Virus record (IMG/VR): IMGVR_UViG_3300036770_003386
Span: 57,852-121,851 of that record
Source: a virus
Reading direction: 5' to 3' (one strand)
DNA: 64,000 nucleotides
The stretch's first letter is position 1. Each line of letters starts with the position of its first letter. Below are positions 56,226 to 63,110 of the stretch, piece after piece. The notes below the pieces were generated by a model, which saw only the letters and a list, made by a program, of their open reading frames with translations, had not been told where the DNA came from and did not search any database. The translations under genes were made by a program, and so were the position numbers.

Positions 56226-56403
56226 TTTCAGGTTCTCCAACATACTTTTGTGCGTTGAGTGTTCTCCACATTATAATCTGCTCAAAACATTCTCCAAGAT
56301 TGTGACAAACGAAACTATCTTCATCAATTCCATCAGGGCCATCCCAGATTGTAGCAGTGCATCCCTTTGTGGGATGTGAAGTCATAGTGATTTCAATCTT
56401 CAT
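56218..56403 (-). CDS. Small protein, 61 aa
   Basis: MKIEITMTSHPTKGCTATIW, DGPDGIDEDSFVCHNLGECF, EQIIMWRTLNAQKYVGE. Strand-helix with two Cys; phage family without function. Confidence 0.65.
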   Translation of the reverse strand: MKIEITMTSHPTKGCTATIWDGPDGIDEDSFVCHNLGECFEQIIMWRTLNAQKYVGEPEND

Positions 56404-56650
56404 TATTCGTCAGTCCTACTTGTTCTTCCAGTTTAGCATACTTTCCTCGCATAAAACCTTCATAGAACGATGCGTAAATCCATTTTCTCATCAGGTCTTC
56501 ACGGGTCTTTGGGTCTTCAACGGCACAGTCTCCCGCAAACCATTCAACAGTCCAAGTCCATTCAGTATGATTTCCATAAAACCATTCGTTGAAGGATGTT
56601 TCAATCTCCTCAACAAACTCCCAGTCTTGTATTGGGTATTGTTTAGTCAT
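56393..56650 (-). CDS. Uncharacterised protein, 85 aa
   Basis: MTKQYPIQDWEFVEEIETSF, NEWFYGNHTEWTWTVEWFAG, RKWIYASFYEGFMRGKYAKL. Trp-rich and acidic at the N-terminus, helical at the end. A helical end (YEGFMRGKYA) similar to the GYND family in pattern only. Confidence 0.65.
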   Translation of the reverse strand: MTKQYPIQDWEFVEEIETSFNEWFYGNHTEWTWTVEWFAGDCAVEDPKTREDLMRKWIYASFYEGFMRGKYAKLEEQVGLTNNED

Positions 56651-56931
56651 TTGAATAAGTTCTCATTTACTCTGCGAATAGCATCATTATAACCCACAAA
56701 ATACTCTGGTAGTCCAACACCTTTTTTATATTCAGGAATATTCTCCCTAATCAAATCTCTTACCCTATCAGTCATCTCATCACACTCAACACTATCACCA
56801 AGTTTAGTTTTTAGTAATCCCCAGAGTTTATCATAAAAACTTTGAGGTTCTACTACTCGTTGATACTTCACTCCCATAATGGTTGCGTATTCTCCTTCTA
56901 TGAGAACTTTTGAGATGTCGGTTTCAGTCAT
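56647..56931 (-). CDS. Paralogue family protein, 94 aa (GYND family)
   Basis: MTETDISKVLIEGEYATIMG, VKYQRVVEPQSFYDKLWGLL, CDEMTDRVRDLIRENIPEYK, YFVGYNDAIRRVNENLF. Shares (V)xGVxYxxVxPP and the GYND helix end with the 142-residue gene at 61056. Confidence 0.7.
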   Translation of the reverse strand: MTETDISKVLIEGEYATIMGVKYQRVVEPQSFYDKLWGLLKTKLGDSVECDEMTDRVRDLIRENIPEYKKGVGLPEYFVGYNDAIRRVNENLFK

Positions 56932-57116
56932 TAGAGGTCAAGTGGTTGTGAGTTGTCCTTGTGCCATTGTTTGGTCCAAACCAACCATTTTTCTATGTTT
57001 GGAGACATTTCAGCACTATAATGTTCCCCATTTTCCGAGATGGCATCCAAAAAATGAATACCTGTCTTGGGGCAGATTACTCGTGATACTTGTGTGAATT
57101 TTACTTTTTCAGTCAT
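56931..57116 (-). CDS. Small protein, 61 aa
   Basis: ATG at 57116: MTEKVKFTQVSRVICPKTGI, HFLDAISENGEHYSAEMSPN, IEKWLVWTKQWH. Beta-hairpins; no motif. Confidence 0.65.
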   Translation of the reverse strand: MTEKVKFTQVSRVICPKTGIHFLDAISENGEHYSAEMSPNIEKWLVWTKQWHKDNSQPLDL

Positions 57117-57451
57117 CACCAATCTCCTAAATCAGGTTCAATATCACCCAGAAGTTCTTGAGCAAACTTCAAAGTTCCCCTCTCAAAGTATCCATCACGG
57201 AAGTCATCTGTGCGTCCTCTACTTTTATACCAAGACAGAATGCCGTGCCCAACATCATCTCTTTTTATAATCGTCATATTCTGTTCGTCACACCACACTC
57301 TACCTTCCTCTCCCATCTCACGAAGAGCGTTGAGTGTAGCACAGTTCCAGTTGTTTTCAAGGAAGTTTCCGTCCTTATCAAAACCACACTCAGGAGCATC
57401 ACCACTCCAAGTTTGTCCTCTTTCAATACATCGGGGGCATTTGTAAGTCAT
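57116..57451 (-). CDS. Cys-rich protein, 111 aa
   Basis: MTYKCPRCIERGQTWSGDAP, ECGFDKDGNFLENNWNCATL, NALREMGEEGRVWCDEQNMT. Four Cys (CPRC, C, C) likely to bind zinc. The middle and end WYKSRGRTDDFRDGYFERGT are helical. Known in cyanophages as unnamed. Confidence 0.7.
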   Translation of the reverse strand: MTYKCPRCIERGQTWSGDAPECGFDKDGNFLENNWNCATLNALREMGEEGRVWCDEQNMTIIKRDDVGHGILSWYKSRGRTDDFRDGYFERGTLKFAQELLGDIEPDLGDW

Positions 57452-57452
57452 T

Positions 57453-57620
57453 TCAGTTCAAAATACCAAGAGCATAAAGTTGTCGTTCAATCCTTTGACT
57501 TGGTGTTCCAGTAAAGGCACCAACAAGTTCAGGATTTAGAGTATCAAGTTTAATAGCAAGTTCCCAACACTTCTCAAGTTCTTCTTGATAATCTTTGAGA
57601 AGTTCTTCTTGTTCAGTCAT
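57453..57620 (-). CDS. Small helical protein, 55 aa
   Basis: MTEQEELLKDYQEELEKCWE, LAIKLDTLNPELVGAFTGTP, QRIERQLYALGIL. First gene behind cassette 14. Confidence 0.65.
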   Translation of the reverse strand: MTEQEELLKDYQEELEKCWELAIKLDTLNPELVGAFTGTPSQRIERQLYALGILN

Positions 57621-57705
57621 CAGGTGTCTGTGTGTATGAGAATATTATAAGGCATCCACAGGGTTTATGGAGTGTCCTTGTGCCAGTTCTTCAAGTGTCC
57701 TTCAG
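57621..57705 (-). promoter_or_regulatory. Promoter-hairpin cassette 14
   Basis: Box GGACACTTGAAGAACTGGCAC (upstream TGA inside), -10 TATAAT (57644-57649), leader TCATACACACAGACACCTG. The stem region is weak in this copy. Confidence 0.65.
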
Positions 57706-57882
57706 TCCAATCAGTTTAGCAAATTCAGGAGTAATGGTGAGGTTTTGTTCTCTTACAAGATTACGAACTTCTTTACGGAGATGAAGATACTTATCTCTGT
57801 ATTCTGTGAGATACTTTTGTGCTCGGTTCTTTTCATCAAAGTCGCACTGGTGTTCGTAGGTTCTACTTTCGTAGTATCTCAT
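57691..57882 (-). CDS. Small charged helical protein, 63 aa
   Basis: MRYYESRTYEHQCDFDEKNR, AQKYLTEYRDKYLHLRKEVR, NLVREQNLTITPEFAKLIGL; ends KDT-stop in the cassette 14 box. Helical. Confidence 0.65.
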   Translation of the reverse strand: MRYYESRTYEHQCDFDEKNRAQKYLTEYRDKYLHLRKEVRNLVREQNLTITPEFAKLIGLKDT

Positions 57883-58115
57883 TGACTTTTCAATTGACGG
57901 ATTTCACTTTCAAGTTCATAAATGCGTTCAGACATTTGGTGAAGAAACATAATCAACGAACGACTACAAATGGTCTCACCACTATCTTCTGAAATTGCAG
58001 AAATAATGTCTTCTGCTTCCGAGTTGTTATAAGGAAAGAACTCTTTTGCGTGTGCTTCGGGATATTGAATGCCCCAAGTCGTTGCGGGAATAGTTCGCTC
58101 AAAAAGTGTAGTCAT
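57879..58115 (-). CDS. Small protein with coiled-coil end, 78 aa
   Basis: MTTLFERTIPATTWGIQYPE, AHAKEFFPYNNSEAEDIISA, LHQMSERIYELESEIRQL. Starts in a Cys/His-free strand region, ends in a coiled coil. Confidence 0.65.
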   Translation of the reverse strand: MTTLFERTIPATTWGIQYPEAHAKEFFPYNNSEAEDIISAISEDSGETICSRSLIMFLHQMSERIYELESEIRQLKSQ

Positions 58116-58312
58116 TTCAGTTGCTCCAAAACACCAATAAAAGTATCAATACAATCTTTGGGAATGTGAAAAGGTTCCCCTGTTTTAGTTTCTTCAACTC
58201 CGTGAGTTGTATATTGATTAATCTCTACAAGACCTTGACCATCATCAGTAAATTGGTAGAACCAACCATCTTCGTGGTGAATACGGATTTCTTGGGTGAT
58301 AGAGTAAGTCAT
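58112..58312 (-). CDS. Small protein, 66 aa
   Basis: ATG at 58312: MTYSITQEIRIHHEDGWFYQ, FTDDGQGLVEINQYTTHGVE, ETKTGEPFHIPKDCIDTFIG. Beta-sheet plus helix; no motif. Confidence 0.65.
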   Translation of the reverse strand: MTYSITQEIRIHHEDGWFYQFTDDGQGLVEINQYTTHGVEETKTGEPFHIPKDCIDTFIGVLEQLK

Positions 58313-58539
58313 TTGATCGTCACAGTTTGATTTTTGATTTGGCAAAGACGGGAAAGATTATCACCCGCAGTAGCAACTTGGAAGAAGTTGTAGTTAGTCC
58401 CACACTGTTCGTTGAGTGCTTGTTGAGTTGTAATGACTTTCATAACTCCTATGATGGGAGCAACAGTAATAACCAAAACAGCACCACCAGCAACCAAAAC
58501 AATCCAAGCATCCATAAGATCAAAGTTGTTGCGTTTCAT
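58309..58539 (-). CDS. Single-pass membrane protein, 76 aa
   Basis: MKRNNFDLMDAWIVLVAGGA, VLVITVAPIIGVMKVITTQQ form a transmembrane helix, then a polar end CGTNYNFFQVATAGDNLSRL with two Cys. First gene behind cassette 15. Confidence 0.65.
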   Translation of the reverse strand: MKRNNFDLMDAWIVLVAGGAVLVITVAPIIGVMKVITTQQALNEQCGTNYNFFQVATAGDNLSRLCQIKNQTVTIK

Positions 58540-58623
58540 TAGTCCTCTGTGTGTACAAGAGTATTATAAGGCAAAAAGGGGTCTTGTGGAGACCCCCTGT
58601 GCCAGTTTGAGAAGTGTCCTCAA
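58540..58623 (-). promoter_or_regulatory. Promoter-hairpin cassette 15
   Basis: Box GGACACTTCTCAAACTGGCAC, perfect hairpin GGGGTC/GACCCC with T5 tract (58573-58596) that acts as terminator, -10 TATAAT (58563-58568), leader CTCTTGTACACACAGAGG. Confidence 0.75.
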
Positions 58624-58970
58624 ACCCAAGTTCTTACACTTGCCTTTGGATGTTCTTTACAAGCACTCAAAACCTTCTCTACAAAAGGAACAAAGTCTTT
58701 GTAAGTTCCCCAACTATTAGGTGAGTTGAACTTTTTATAATACTCTGGATTTTCTTTGAGTTTCTTCAACCCTTCTTCCAGAGGAGCAATCAGTTTATCC
58801 GCAGTTGGATTTTCACAAAGGTCATATGGATGCCATAAAGCAGTATAAATCCCTGCTTCTTCTGCCATCTTATTCAGGTTGTGAGTGATATTAGAAGAAA
58901 ACAATTCAACTTTATGAGGTTCTTTTCCACCAGTATCAACTTCAACTTCTAACCAAATATCAAGAGACAT
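58620..58970 (-). CDS. Uncharacterised phage protein, 116 aa
   Basis: ATG at 58970: MSLDIWLEVEVDTGGKEPHK, VELFSSNITHNLNKMAEEAG, IYTALWHPYDLCENPTADKL, IAPLEEGLKKLKENPEYYKK. This phrase set (SxNITHNLxxMAxEAGIYxALWHP) occurs in many phages as a conserved family with no assigned activity. It lies between cassettes 15 and 16. Confidence 0.8.
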   Translation of the reverse strand: MSLDIWLEVEVDTGGKEPHKVELFSSNITHNLNKMAEEAGIYTALWHPYDLCENPTADKLIAPLEEGLKKLKENPEYYKKFNSPNSWGTYKDFVPFVEKVLSACKEHPKASVRTWV

Positions 58971-59053
58971 AATGGGTTCTGTGTGTATGAGAGTATTATA
59001 AGGCATCTGGGATGCCGTGAAGCACCCACTGTGCCAGTTTGAGAAGTGTCCTC
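58971..59053 (-). promoter_or_regulatory. Promoter-hairpin cassette 16
   Basis: Box GGACACTTCTCAAACTGGCAC, hairpin GGCATC/GATGCC (59002-59016), -10 TATAAT (58995-59000), leader TCATACACACAGAACCCATT. Confidence 0.75.
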
Positions 59054-59441
59054 AATCTTTAATAAGTTCTACAAGGTCATAAAACTCATTATAAACTTCT
59101 TCAAGACCATTAGAGTGTCCCTTTTCCCAAGCAAGGTCAAATGCCTTTTGCCTTTTAGGATTATCAGTCACATTAAAGTTCTCAAAAAGGTCATTCACAA
59201 ACTCCTCGTGAAGTTTATGCTTTTCATCTGTATATTGAAGTTGGTGTGCTTTGTATCCTTCTTTATCAAGAACTACCTGAATCACAGCATCAGGATACTC
59301 TTCTTCTAATTCAGGTTTAGTTTTTTCATAGTCATGCCCAGACCAAAGAACTTCACCCTTATCATAAACATAATACTTGATGTAATCCTTTTTGTTGGGA
59401 TAAGCAGTTTGTGATTTGGAGTAATAATCAAAGGGTTTCAT
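59052..59441 (-). CDS. Uncharacterised acidic protein, 129 aa
   Basis: MKPFDYYSKSQTAYPNKKDY, IKYYVYDKGEVLWSGHDYEK, QYTDEKHKLHEEFVNDLFEN. A strand-rich start and helical tail. Ends IKD-stop in cassette 16. Confidence 0.7.
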   Translation of the reverse strand: MKPFDYYSKSQTAYPNKKDYIKYYVYDKGEVLWSGHDYEKTKPELEEEYPDAVIQVVLDKEGYKAHQLQYTDEKHKLHEEFVNDLFENFNVTDNPKRQKAFDLAWEKGHSNGLEEVYNEFYDLVELIKD

Positions 59442-59451
59442 TTCAGTTTCC

Positions 59452-59778
59452 TCAAAATTGATGTTTAATTTCTTCTTCTGTTGCTATCTCCACAATAGGA
59501 TAACTCACATCTTCATAATCATACAATTGAAAATCTTTAATCAGGTCTGTAACAACATTATCACACAGATAATCAGCAAAAAATCCTGTATCAAGTTCTC
59601 CGTCATTTGTAAGCATATCATTCTTATGCTTTTCAGGGTCAAACCTCACATAAAAAGTTACTTTATAACCTTTTAGATTTTCCAAAGCATTCTTCACATT
59701 CTGTTGTTCCTTATGCTTTTGGATTTGAAGTTCAAGTTCGTTGAGTTGTTCTTCGGTCAGTTGCGAAAGGTCAATCAT
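59452..59778 (-). CDS. Uncharacterised protein, 108 aa
   Basis: MIDLSQLTEEQLNELELQIQ, KHKEQQNVKNALENLKGYKV, TFYVRFDPEKHKNDMLTNDG. Coiled-coil N-terminus, beta-sheet middle. First gene behind cassette 17. Confidence 0.7.
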   Translation of the reverse strand: MIDLSQLTEEQLNELELQIQKHKEQQNVKNALENLKGYKVTFYVRFDPEKHKNDMLTNDGELDTGFFADYLCDNVVTDLIKDFQLYDYEDVSYPIVEIATEEEIKHQF

Positions 59779-59862
59779 CAGGTGTCTGTGTCTATGAGAG
59801 TATTATAAGGCAAAAAGAGCACCTTTGGAGTGCCCCTGTGCCAGTTATTCAAGTGTCCTCAC
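59779..59862 (-). promoter_or_regulatory. Promoter-hairpin cassette 17
   Basis: Box GAGGACACTTGAATAACTGG gives upstream codons EDT-stop, hairpin GGGCAC..GTGCTC with T5, -10 TATAAT (59802-59807). Confidence 0.75.
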
Positions 59863-60001
59863 CCAAGTTCTTATAAATCGCATCCATCCATATCTTATCA
59901 ATATATTTCCGTTCTTCATCAGTAATCATATTTGCTCTCATCCACTCTTCAAAGGTGATGTTATTATCATCCAAGTATTTTTGGAGTTCTTCAAAGTTCA
60001 T
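59849..60001 (-). CDS. Small acidic protein, 50 aa
   Basis: ATG at 60001: MNFEELQKYLDDNNITFEEW, MRANMITDEERKYIDKIWMD. Ends GEDT-stop inside the cassette 17 box. Helical. Confidence 0.65.
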   Translation of the reverse strand: MNFEELQKYLDDNNITFEEWMRANMITDEERKYIDKIWMDAIYKNLGEDT

Positions 60002-60242
60002 AAAGCATAACCTCAAAGGTGATTTCATTAACCATAATATTCCCATCATTTACCATACTCATACTGACTACCTTTGCTTTTCCTTGTTTGATTTTCTCTG
60101 CGACTTGTTGAAAAGAAACATTCACACTATCAGGGTCATAAGTTGTGAGTTTTGATAGTTTTGGTTTCTCTACTGGTTTTGGAGGCTCTGGTGGTTTTGG
60201 ATTGTGGATTTCATTATATTTTTCAATTAGAGGATTAGTCAT
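59991..60242 (-). CDS. Pro-rich small protein, 83 aa
   Basis: MTNPLIEKYNEIHNPKPPEP, PKPVEKPKLSKLTTYDPDSV, NVSFQQVAEKIKQGKAKVVS. A proline-rich hinge then a strand-helix-strand fold. Overlap with the next gene. Confidence 0.65.
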   Translation of the reverse strand: MTNPLIEKYNEIHNPKPPEPPKPVEKPKLSKLTTYDPDSVNVSFQQVAEKIKQGKAKVVSMSMVNDGNIMVNEITFEVMLYEL

Positions 60243-60769
60243 CATACATCAATCCACTTGAACCCCAAGAGTTTGTCCATACAAAAACGAACTACAAAAT
60301 TCGGTTTTTCATCCATAAAATACTTAAAATACTTACGGTTACCGAATGTATAATAACCGACTTCTTTACCACCTTCTTTAATTATAAAACTGGAAGTAAA
60401 ATTATTTGTTCCAAGATTATCACTATAAATTAATCTATGTTTTTCTGGAAATCTTCCATTTTTACGAGCATACTCAAAGTCCTCAATAATTCTATTGAAC
60501 CTTTGATTGTAGTAATACTCTTGATGACATTTGAGTTCAGCAAACTTATGCTTGATACTCTCAATATGTTTATCAATCTTCTCATCAAATTCCTGTGAGA
60601 TTTCTTCTAATGACTTGCGTGGTTCTGGAATATCAAGATAAGGTTTGATTACATCAAAATACTCAAAATCTTCGGTGTAATAAAAAGCACCACAAACATA
60701 GGGAAGAATACTTTGAGGTGCTCCTTTGAGTTTCTTTGGATTGAGTTTGTATCCTATTTTTTCAGTCAT
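60242..60769 (-). CDS. Uncharacterised protein, 175 aa
   Basis: ATG at 60769: MTEKIGYKLNPKKLKGAPQS, EISQEFDEKIDKHIESIKHK, FNRIIEDFEYARKNGRFPEK. Contains a long coiled coil and a beta-rich end GYYTFGNRKYFKYFMDEKPN. No family recognised. Confidence 0.7.
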   Translation of the reverse strand: MTEKIGYKLNPKKLKGAPQSILPYVCGAFYYTEDFEYFDVIKPYLDIPEPRKSLEEISQEFDEKIDKHIESIKHKFAELKCHQEYYYNQRFNRIIEDFEYARKNGRFPEKHRLIYSDNLGTNNFTSSFIIKEGGKEVGYYTFGNRKYFKYFMDEKPNFVVRFCMDKLLGFKWIDV

Positions 60770-61059
60770 CACCACTCTGTCTCCACCATAACATAATTCC
60801 TCAAATAATCGGGAAGGTTTTCTTTCAAGTATTCTAACATATAATCCTGTAAATCATAAGCAGTTGGAGAACATTCTTCAATCAACACACCATACTCCAA
60901 ATCCTCATCGTGAATACTATACTTCACCCATACATCCACCACTCGTAGGTCAGCATAATTTACACCACCAAATCGTTCTGTCGAATTCTTATGGAGTTCC
61001 AGGGCTTTATTAGCAACCTCTTGAATGAGGATTAGATTTTCTTTGATGGTGTCGTTCAT
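60769..61059 (-). CDS. Uncharacterised protein, 96 aa
   Basis: ATG at 61059: MNDTIKENLILIQEVANKAL, ELHKNSTERFGGVNYADLRV, EYGVLIEECSPTAYDLQDYM. The ADLRVxDVW pattern resembles a small strand-helix fold. No family recognised. Confidence 0.7.
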   Translation of the reverse strand: MNDTIKENLILIQEVANKALELHKNSTERFGGVNYADLRVVDVWVKYSIHDEDLEYGVLIEECSPTAYDLQDYMLEYLKENLPDYLRNYVMVETEW

Positions 61060-61484
61060 TTGAGGTTCTCCCGAATAGTTTTTAGACAATTGTTCCAACC
61101 ATCATCTGTAAATTTAGTGCTATTTTCTACGGAAGAAGGCAACCAAGCATCAATCCTATGCACAAGTACTTCACAAGTTGGTTGATTATCATCATCACAC
61201 CACTCACGGATAATCTCAAAGAGTGTCTGTGGTTTAGGTGGTTCCACTTTCTTATATTCTACACCGTCAATTTTCACCGTATCTTCATCAAGTCGTTGAA
61301 AGACTTTCATAGTATAATCCATAGCACTTCCGTATTTTTTCTGTTCTACGATGATTTCGGGATTAGTCATTTGAGATTTCTTATAAAGACAATATTCTGG
61401 TTCAAAACAACCACCTTGAGTTGCGTTGGTTTCTACATCTACTGGTGCATAACAGAACCCACAATCCCAGTATTTACATTTCAT
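61056..61484 (-). CDS. Paralogue family protein, 142 aa (GWNN family)
   Basis: N-terminal Cys-rich MKCKYWDCGFCYAPVDVETN, QGGCFEPEYC, then DTVKIDGVEYKKVEPPKPQT, CEVLVHRIDAWLPSSVENST and GWNNCLKTIRENL. The middle and end match the 94-residue gene at 56647 and the end of the 211-residue gene at 55590. The Cys region is an added zinc-like domain. Confidence 0.7.
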   Translation of the reverse strand: MKCKYWDCGFCYAPVDVETNATQGGCFEPEYCLYKKSQMTNPEIIVEQKKYGSAMDYTMKVFQRLDEDTVKIDGVEYKKVEPPKPQTLFEIIREWCDDDNQPTCEVLVHRIDAWLPSSVENSTKFTDDGWNNCLKTIRENLK

Positions 61485-61756
61485 TTGGTTCCATCACAAT
61501 AGATATGAGGATAAGTGTCAGGATACTTCGCAGGTGGTTTTGAAACTATAGGAGGAATTGTATAAGGAATAGGATTTGGATTTGTGAGAGGAGTATAAGG
61601 AGTGTTATAAAGTAGTGGAGATTTACTCAAATACTCTTCTACGATGTTACAGTCCCAACCATCTGCATAAATCTCCTTACCATAATCAACAGCATCTGGT
61701 CGTGCGGGAAAGGAAGCAACATAAGTTCCTTTGTGATAGAGTGAATAAACTTTCAT
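61481..61756 (-). CDS. Pro-rich small protein, 91 aa
   Basis: ATG at 61756: MKVYSLYHKGTYVASFPARP, DAVDYGKEIYADGWDCNIVE, then a Pro/Thr/Tyr-rich stretch and HIYCDGT. The first half is a strand-helix fold; the tail is unusual. No motif. Confidence 0.65.
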   Translation of the reverse strand: MKVYSLYHKGTYVASFPARPDAVDYGKEIYADGWDCNIVEEYLSKSPLLYNTPYTPLTNPNPIPYTIPPIVSKPPAKYPDTYPHIYCDGTK

Positions 61757-61758
61757 AA

Positions 61759-61920
61759 TCAATCAGTAGTTTTAGAAGAACTATAATAGGATTGAAGCAA
61801 AACAGCAACAAAAAGAAACCATCCCCAACCAGCAATCCCGTGAAAAGCAAGAATGGTTGCTCCAATCACACAAGCAATAGAAGGTAGATTAACAAGAAGT
61901 AGAATAAGTGCGTGGTTCAT
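61759..61920 (-). CDS. Small membrane protein, 53 aa
   Basis: ATG at 61920: MNHALILLLVNLPSIACVIG, ATILAFHGIAGWGWFLFVAV, LLQSYYSSSKTTD. Two hydrophobic helices with GWGWF between them, a small membrane protein type known in T4-like cyanophages. Confidence 0.75.
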   Translation of the reverse strand: MNHALILLLVNLPSIACVIGATILAFHGIAGWGWFLFVAVLLQSYYSSSKTTD

Positions 61921-62004
61921 CGGTTCTTTGTTTGTAGAGTTATTATACGACAAAAGGCACCTGATTTCAAGTGCCTTTGTGACGGTTTCTCAAGTGTCCT
62001 CACC
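61921..62004 (-). promoter_or_regulatory. Promoter-hairpin cassette 18
   Basis: Box GAGGACACTTGAGAAACCGTC (upstream EDT-stop), 8-bp perfect hairpin AAAGGCAC/GTGCCTTT (61953-61978) with -35 TTGAAA (61965-61970) in the loop, 17 bases, -10 TATAAT (61942-61947). Confidence 0.8.
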
Positions 62005-62280
62005 AAACTCCTTTTTGAGTTGTTCATATGCCTTACGACGATTTTCTTTTCGTTCTTCTTCCAGTTTCATTCTCTTTTCATACTCTTCATCATTTTCAAG
62101 TCGGGTTTTGTAGACATAGTATTCTCTTTGATTATCGTAATTATAATCATAATCAATACCTTCCCAACCATCTTCCTTACACTTTTGAAGAGTAGAAATG
62201 ATATCGTCTATTTTACCATCAAACTCACCACACAAATAAAAATCTTTCCTTTCTTTGATTGTAATGCGTTCAGCAGTCAT
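61990..62280 (-). CDS. Charged coiled-coil protein, 96 aa
   Basis: MTAERITIKERKDFYLCGEF, DGKIDDIISTLQKCKEDGWE, GIDYDYNYDNQREYYVYKTR, then a long Glu/Lys coiled coil. Clear paralogue of the 109-residue gene at 63104 (same DGKLEDII...DAGWEGLEY..W block). Ends GEDT-stop in the cassette 18 box. Confidence 0.75.
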   Translation of the reverse strand: MTAERITIKERKDFYLCGEFDGKIDDIISTLQKCKEDGWEGIDYDYNYDNQREYYVYKTRLENDEEYEKRMKLEEERKENRRKAYEQLKKEFGEDT

Positions 62281-62362
62281 CAGTCCTCTGTGTGTATAGA
62301 AGTATTATACAACAAAGGACACCTGATTTCAAGTGCCCTTGTGCCAGTTTAGTAAGTGTCCT
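62281..62362 (-). promoter_or_regulatory. Promoter-hairpin cassette 19
   Basis: Box AAGGACACTTACTAAACTGGC, stem GGGCACTTG/CAGGTGTCC, -35 TTGAAA (62327-62332), 17 bases, -10 TATAAT (62304-62309). Confidence 0.75.
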
Positions 62363-62751
62363 TATCGTCCAAACCTATTGTAAAGGAACACTCTTCCACC
62401 TCCCGTAGGAACAGTAACCACAATTTCATAGCCCAGTTTAGTAATCATAGTTGCCAGATTGCTTCCGTGACTTTTAGCACTACAAGAAGTATGAGGATAA
62501 TGGTCAATAAACTCCACACTCTTACAAGGATTTTCAAGTGCTTCTGTGATTGCTTTGTGATAAAGAATGGTAGTTCTACCCGTGCCTCTGGTTGTTGCTT
62601 CTTCGTATTTTTGAAGAACATCATCAATTAAACTCATAGTATCACCACAGTTGTTGATAGAACACCATTTGTACTTATCAACAAGACTTTGAATTATTTT
62701 GAGTGCCTCGTAAAGTTCTTGAGCAAGTCGTTGTTTGTAGTCAGTAGTCAT
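62362..62751 (-). CDS. Uncharacterised protein, 129 aa
   Basis: MTTDYKQRLAQELYEALKII, QSLVDKYKWCSINNCGDTMS, TTRGTGRTTILYHKAITEAL, VVTVPTGGGRVFLYNRFG. TGRTTILYHKA could be a weak nucleotide-binding turn, but the P-loop is not complete (no GxxxxGK). Function open. Confidence 0.6.
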   Translation of the reverse strand: MTTDYKQRLAQELYEALKIIQSLVDKYKWCSINNCGDTMSLIDDVLQKYEEATTRGTGRTTILYHKAITEALENPCKSVEFIDHYPHTSCSAKSHGSNLATMITKLGYEIVVTVPTGGGRVFLYNRFGR

Positions 62752-62753
62752 TT

Positions 62754-63017
62754 TTATTCTCCTCCAATATGAGATGTTGGTTTTTCGTCAGGATTGCGAC
62801 TTACAGAAGCACACCATTCTCTACCGTCATATACTCCTGGAAAGTATGTTCTTTTATGTGTCCAAAGAGTGAATGGTGTTCCTTCACTACATCCATAACC
62901 ATCATCAAACTCTTTGAGTAGTTCTTCTTCTGTGAGAGTGGAACTTACAACATCATCAAAGGTTTCTTTATGTTTCTTCATTTCGTGTTGAATGAGTTCT
63001 TTCCAGTTAGTGTTCAT
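62754..63017 (-). CDS. Uncharacterised protein, 87 aa
   Basis: MNTNWKELIQHEMKKHKETF, DDVVSSTLTEEELLKEFDDG, YGCSEGTPFTLWTHKRTYFP. GxPFTLWTxxRVYFP is a phrase shared by unnamed phage proteins. Lies behind cassette 20. Confidence 0.75.
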   Translation of the reverse strand: MNTNWKELIQHEMKKHKETFDDVVSSTLTEEELLKEFDDGYGCSEGTPFTLWTHKRTYFPGVYDGREWCASVSRNPDEKPTSHIGGE

Positions 63018-63110
63018 TTACAATCCCTTTGGTTGATTATAAAATCATTATACGACAAAGGACACCTGAAATCAAGTGCCCGTGTTCCAGTTCGTAAAGT
63101 GTCCTACAGA
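63018..63110 (-). promoter_or_regulatory. Promoter-hairpin cassette 20
   Basis: Box AGGACACTTTACGAACTGGAAC, 9-bp stem GGGCACTTG/CAGGTGTCC, -35 TTGATT (63070-63075), 17 bases, -10 TATAAT (63047-63052). A second AT-rich TTATAATC follows it. Confidence 0.8.

Noticed and set aside
55776-56258. 160-residue plus-strand frame
   Set aside because: Opposite strand of the 211-residue gene, low-complexity hydrophobic, no ribosome site; every neighbour is on the minus strand.
62362-62751. ATP-binding protein call from TGRTTILYHKA
   Set aside because: The P-loop consensus GxxxxGK(S/T) is not met, so I left it uncharacterised.
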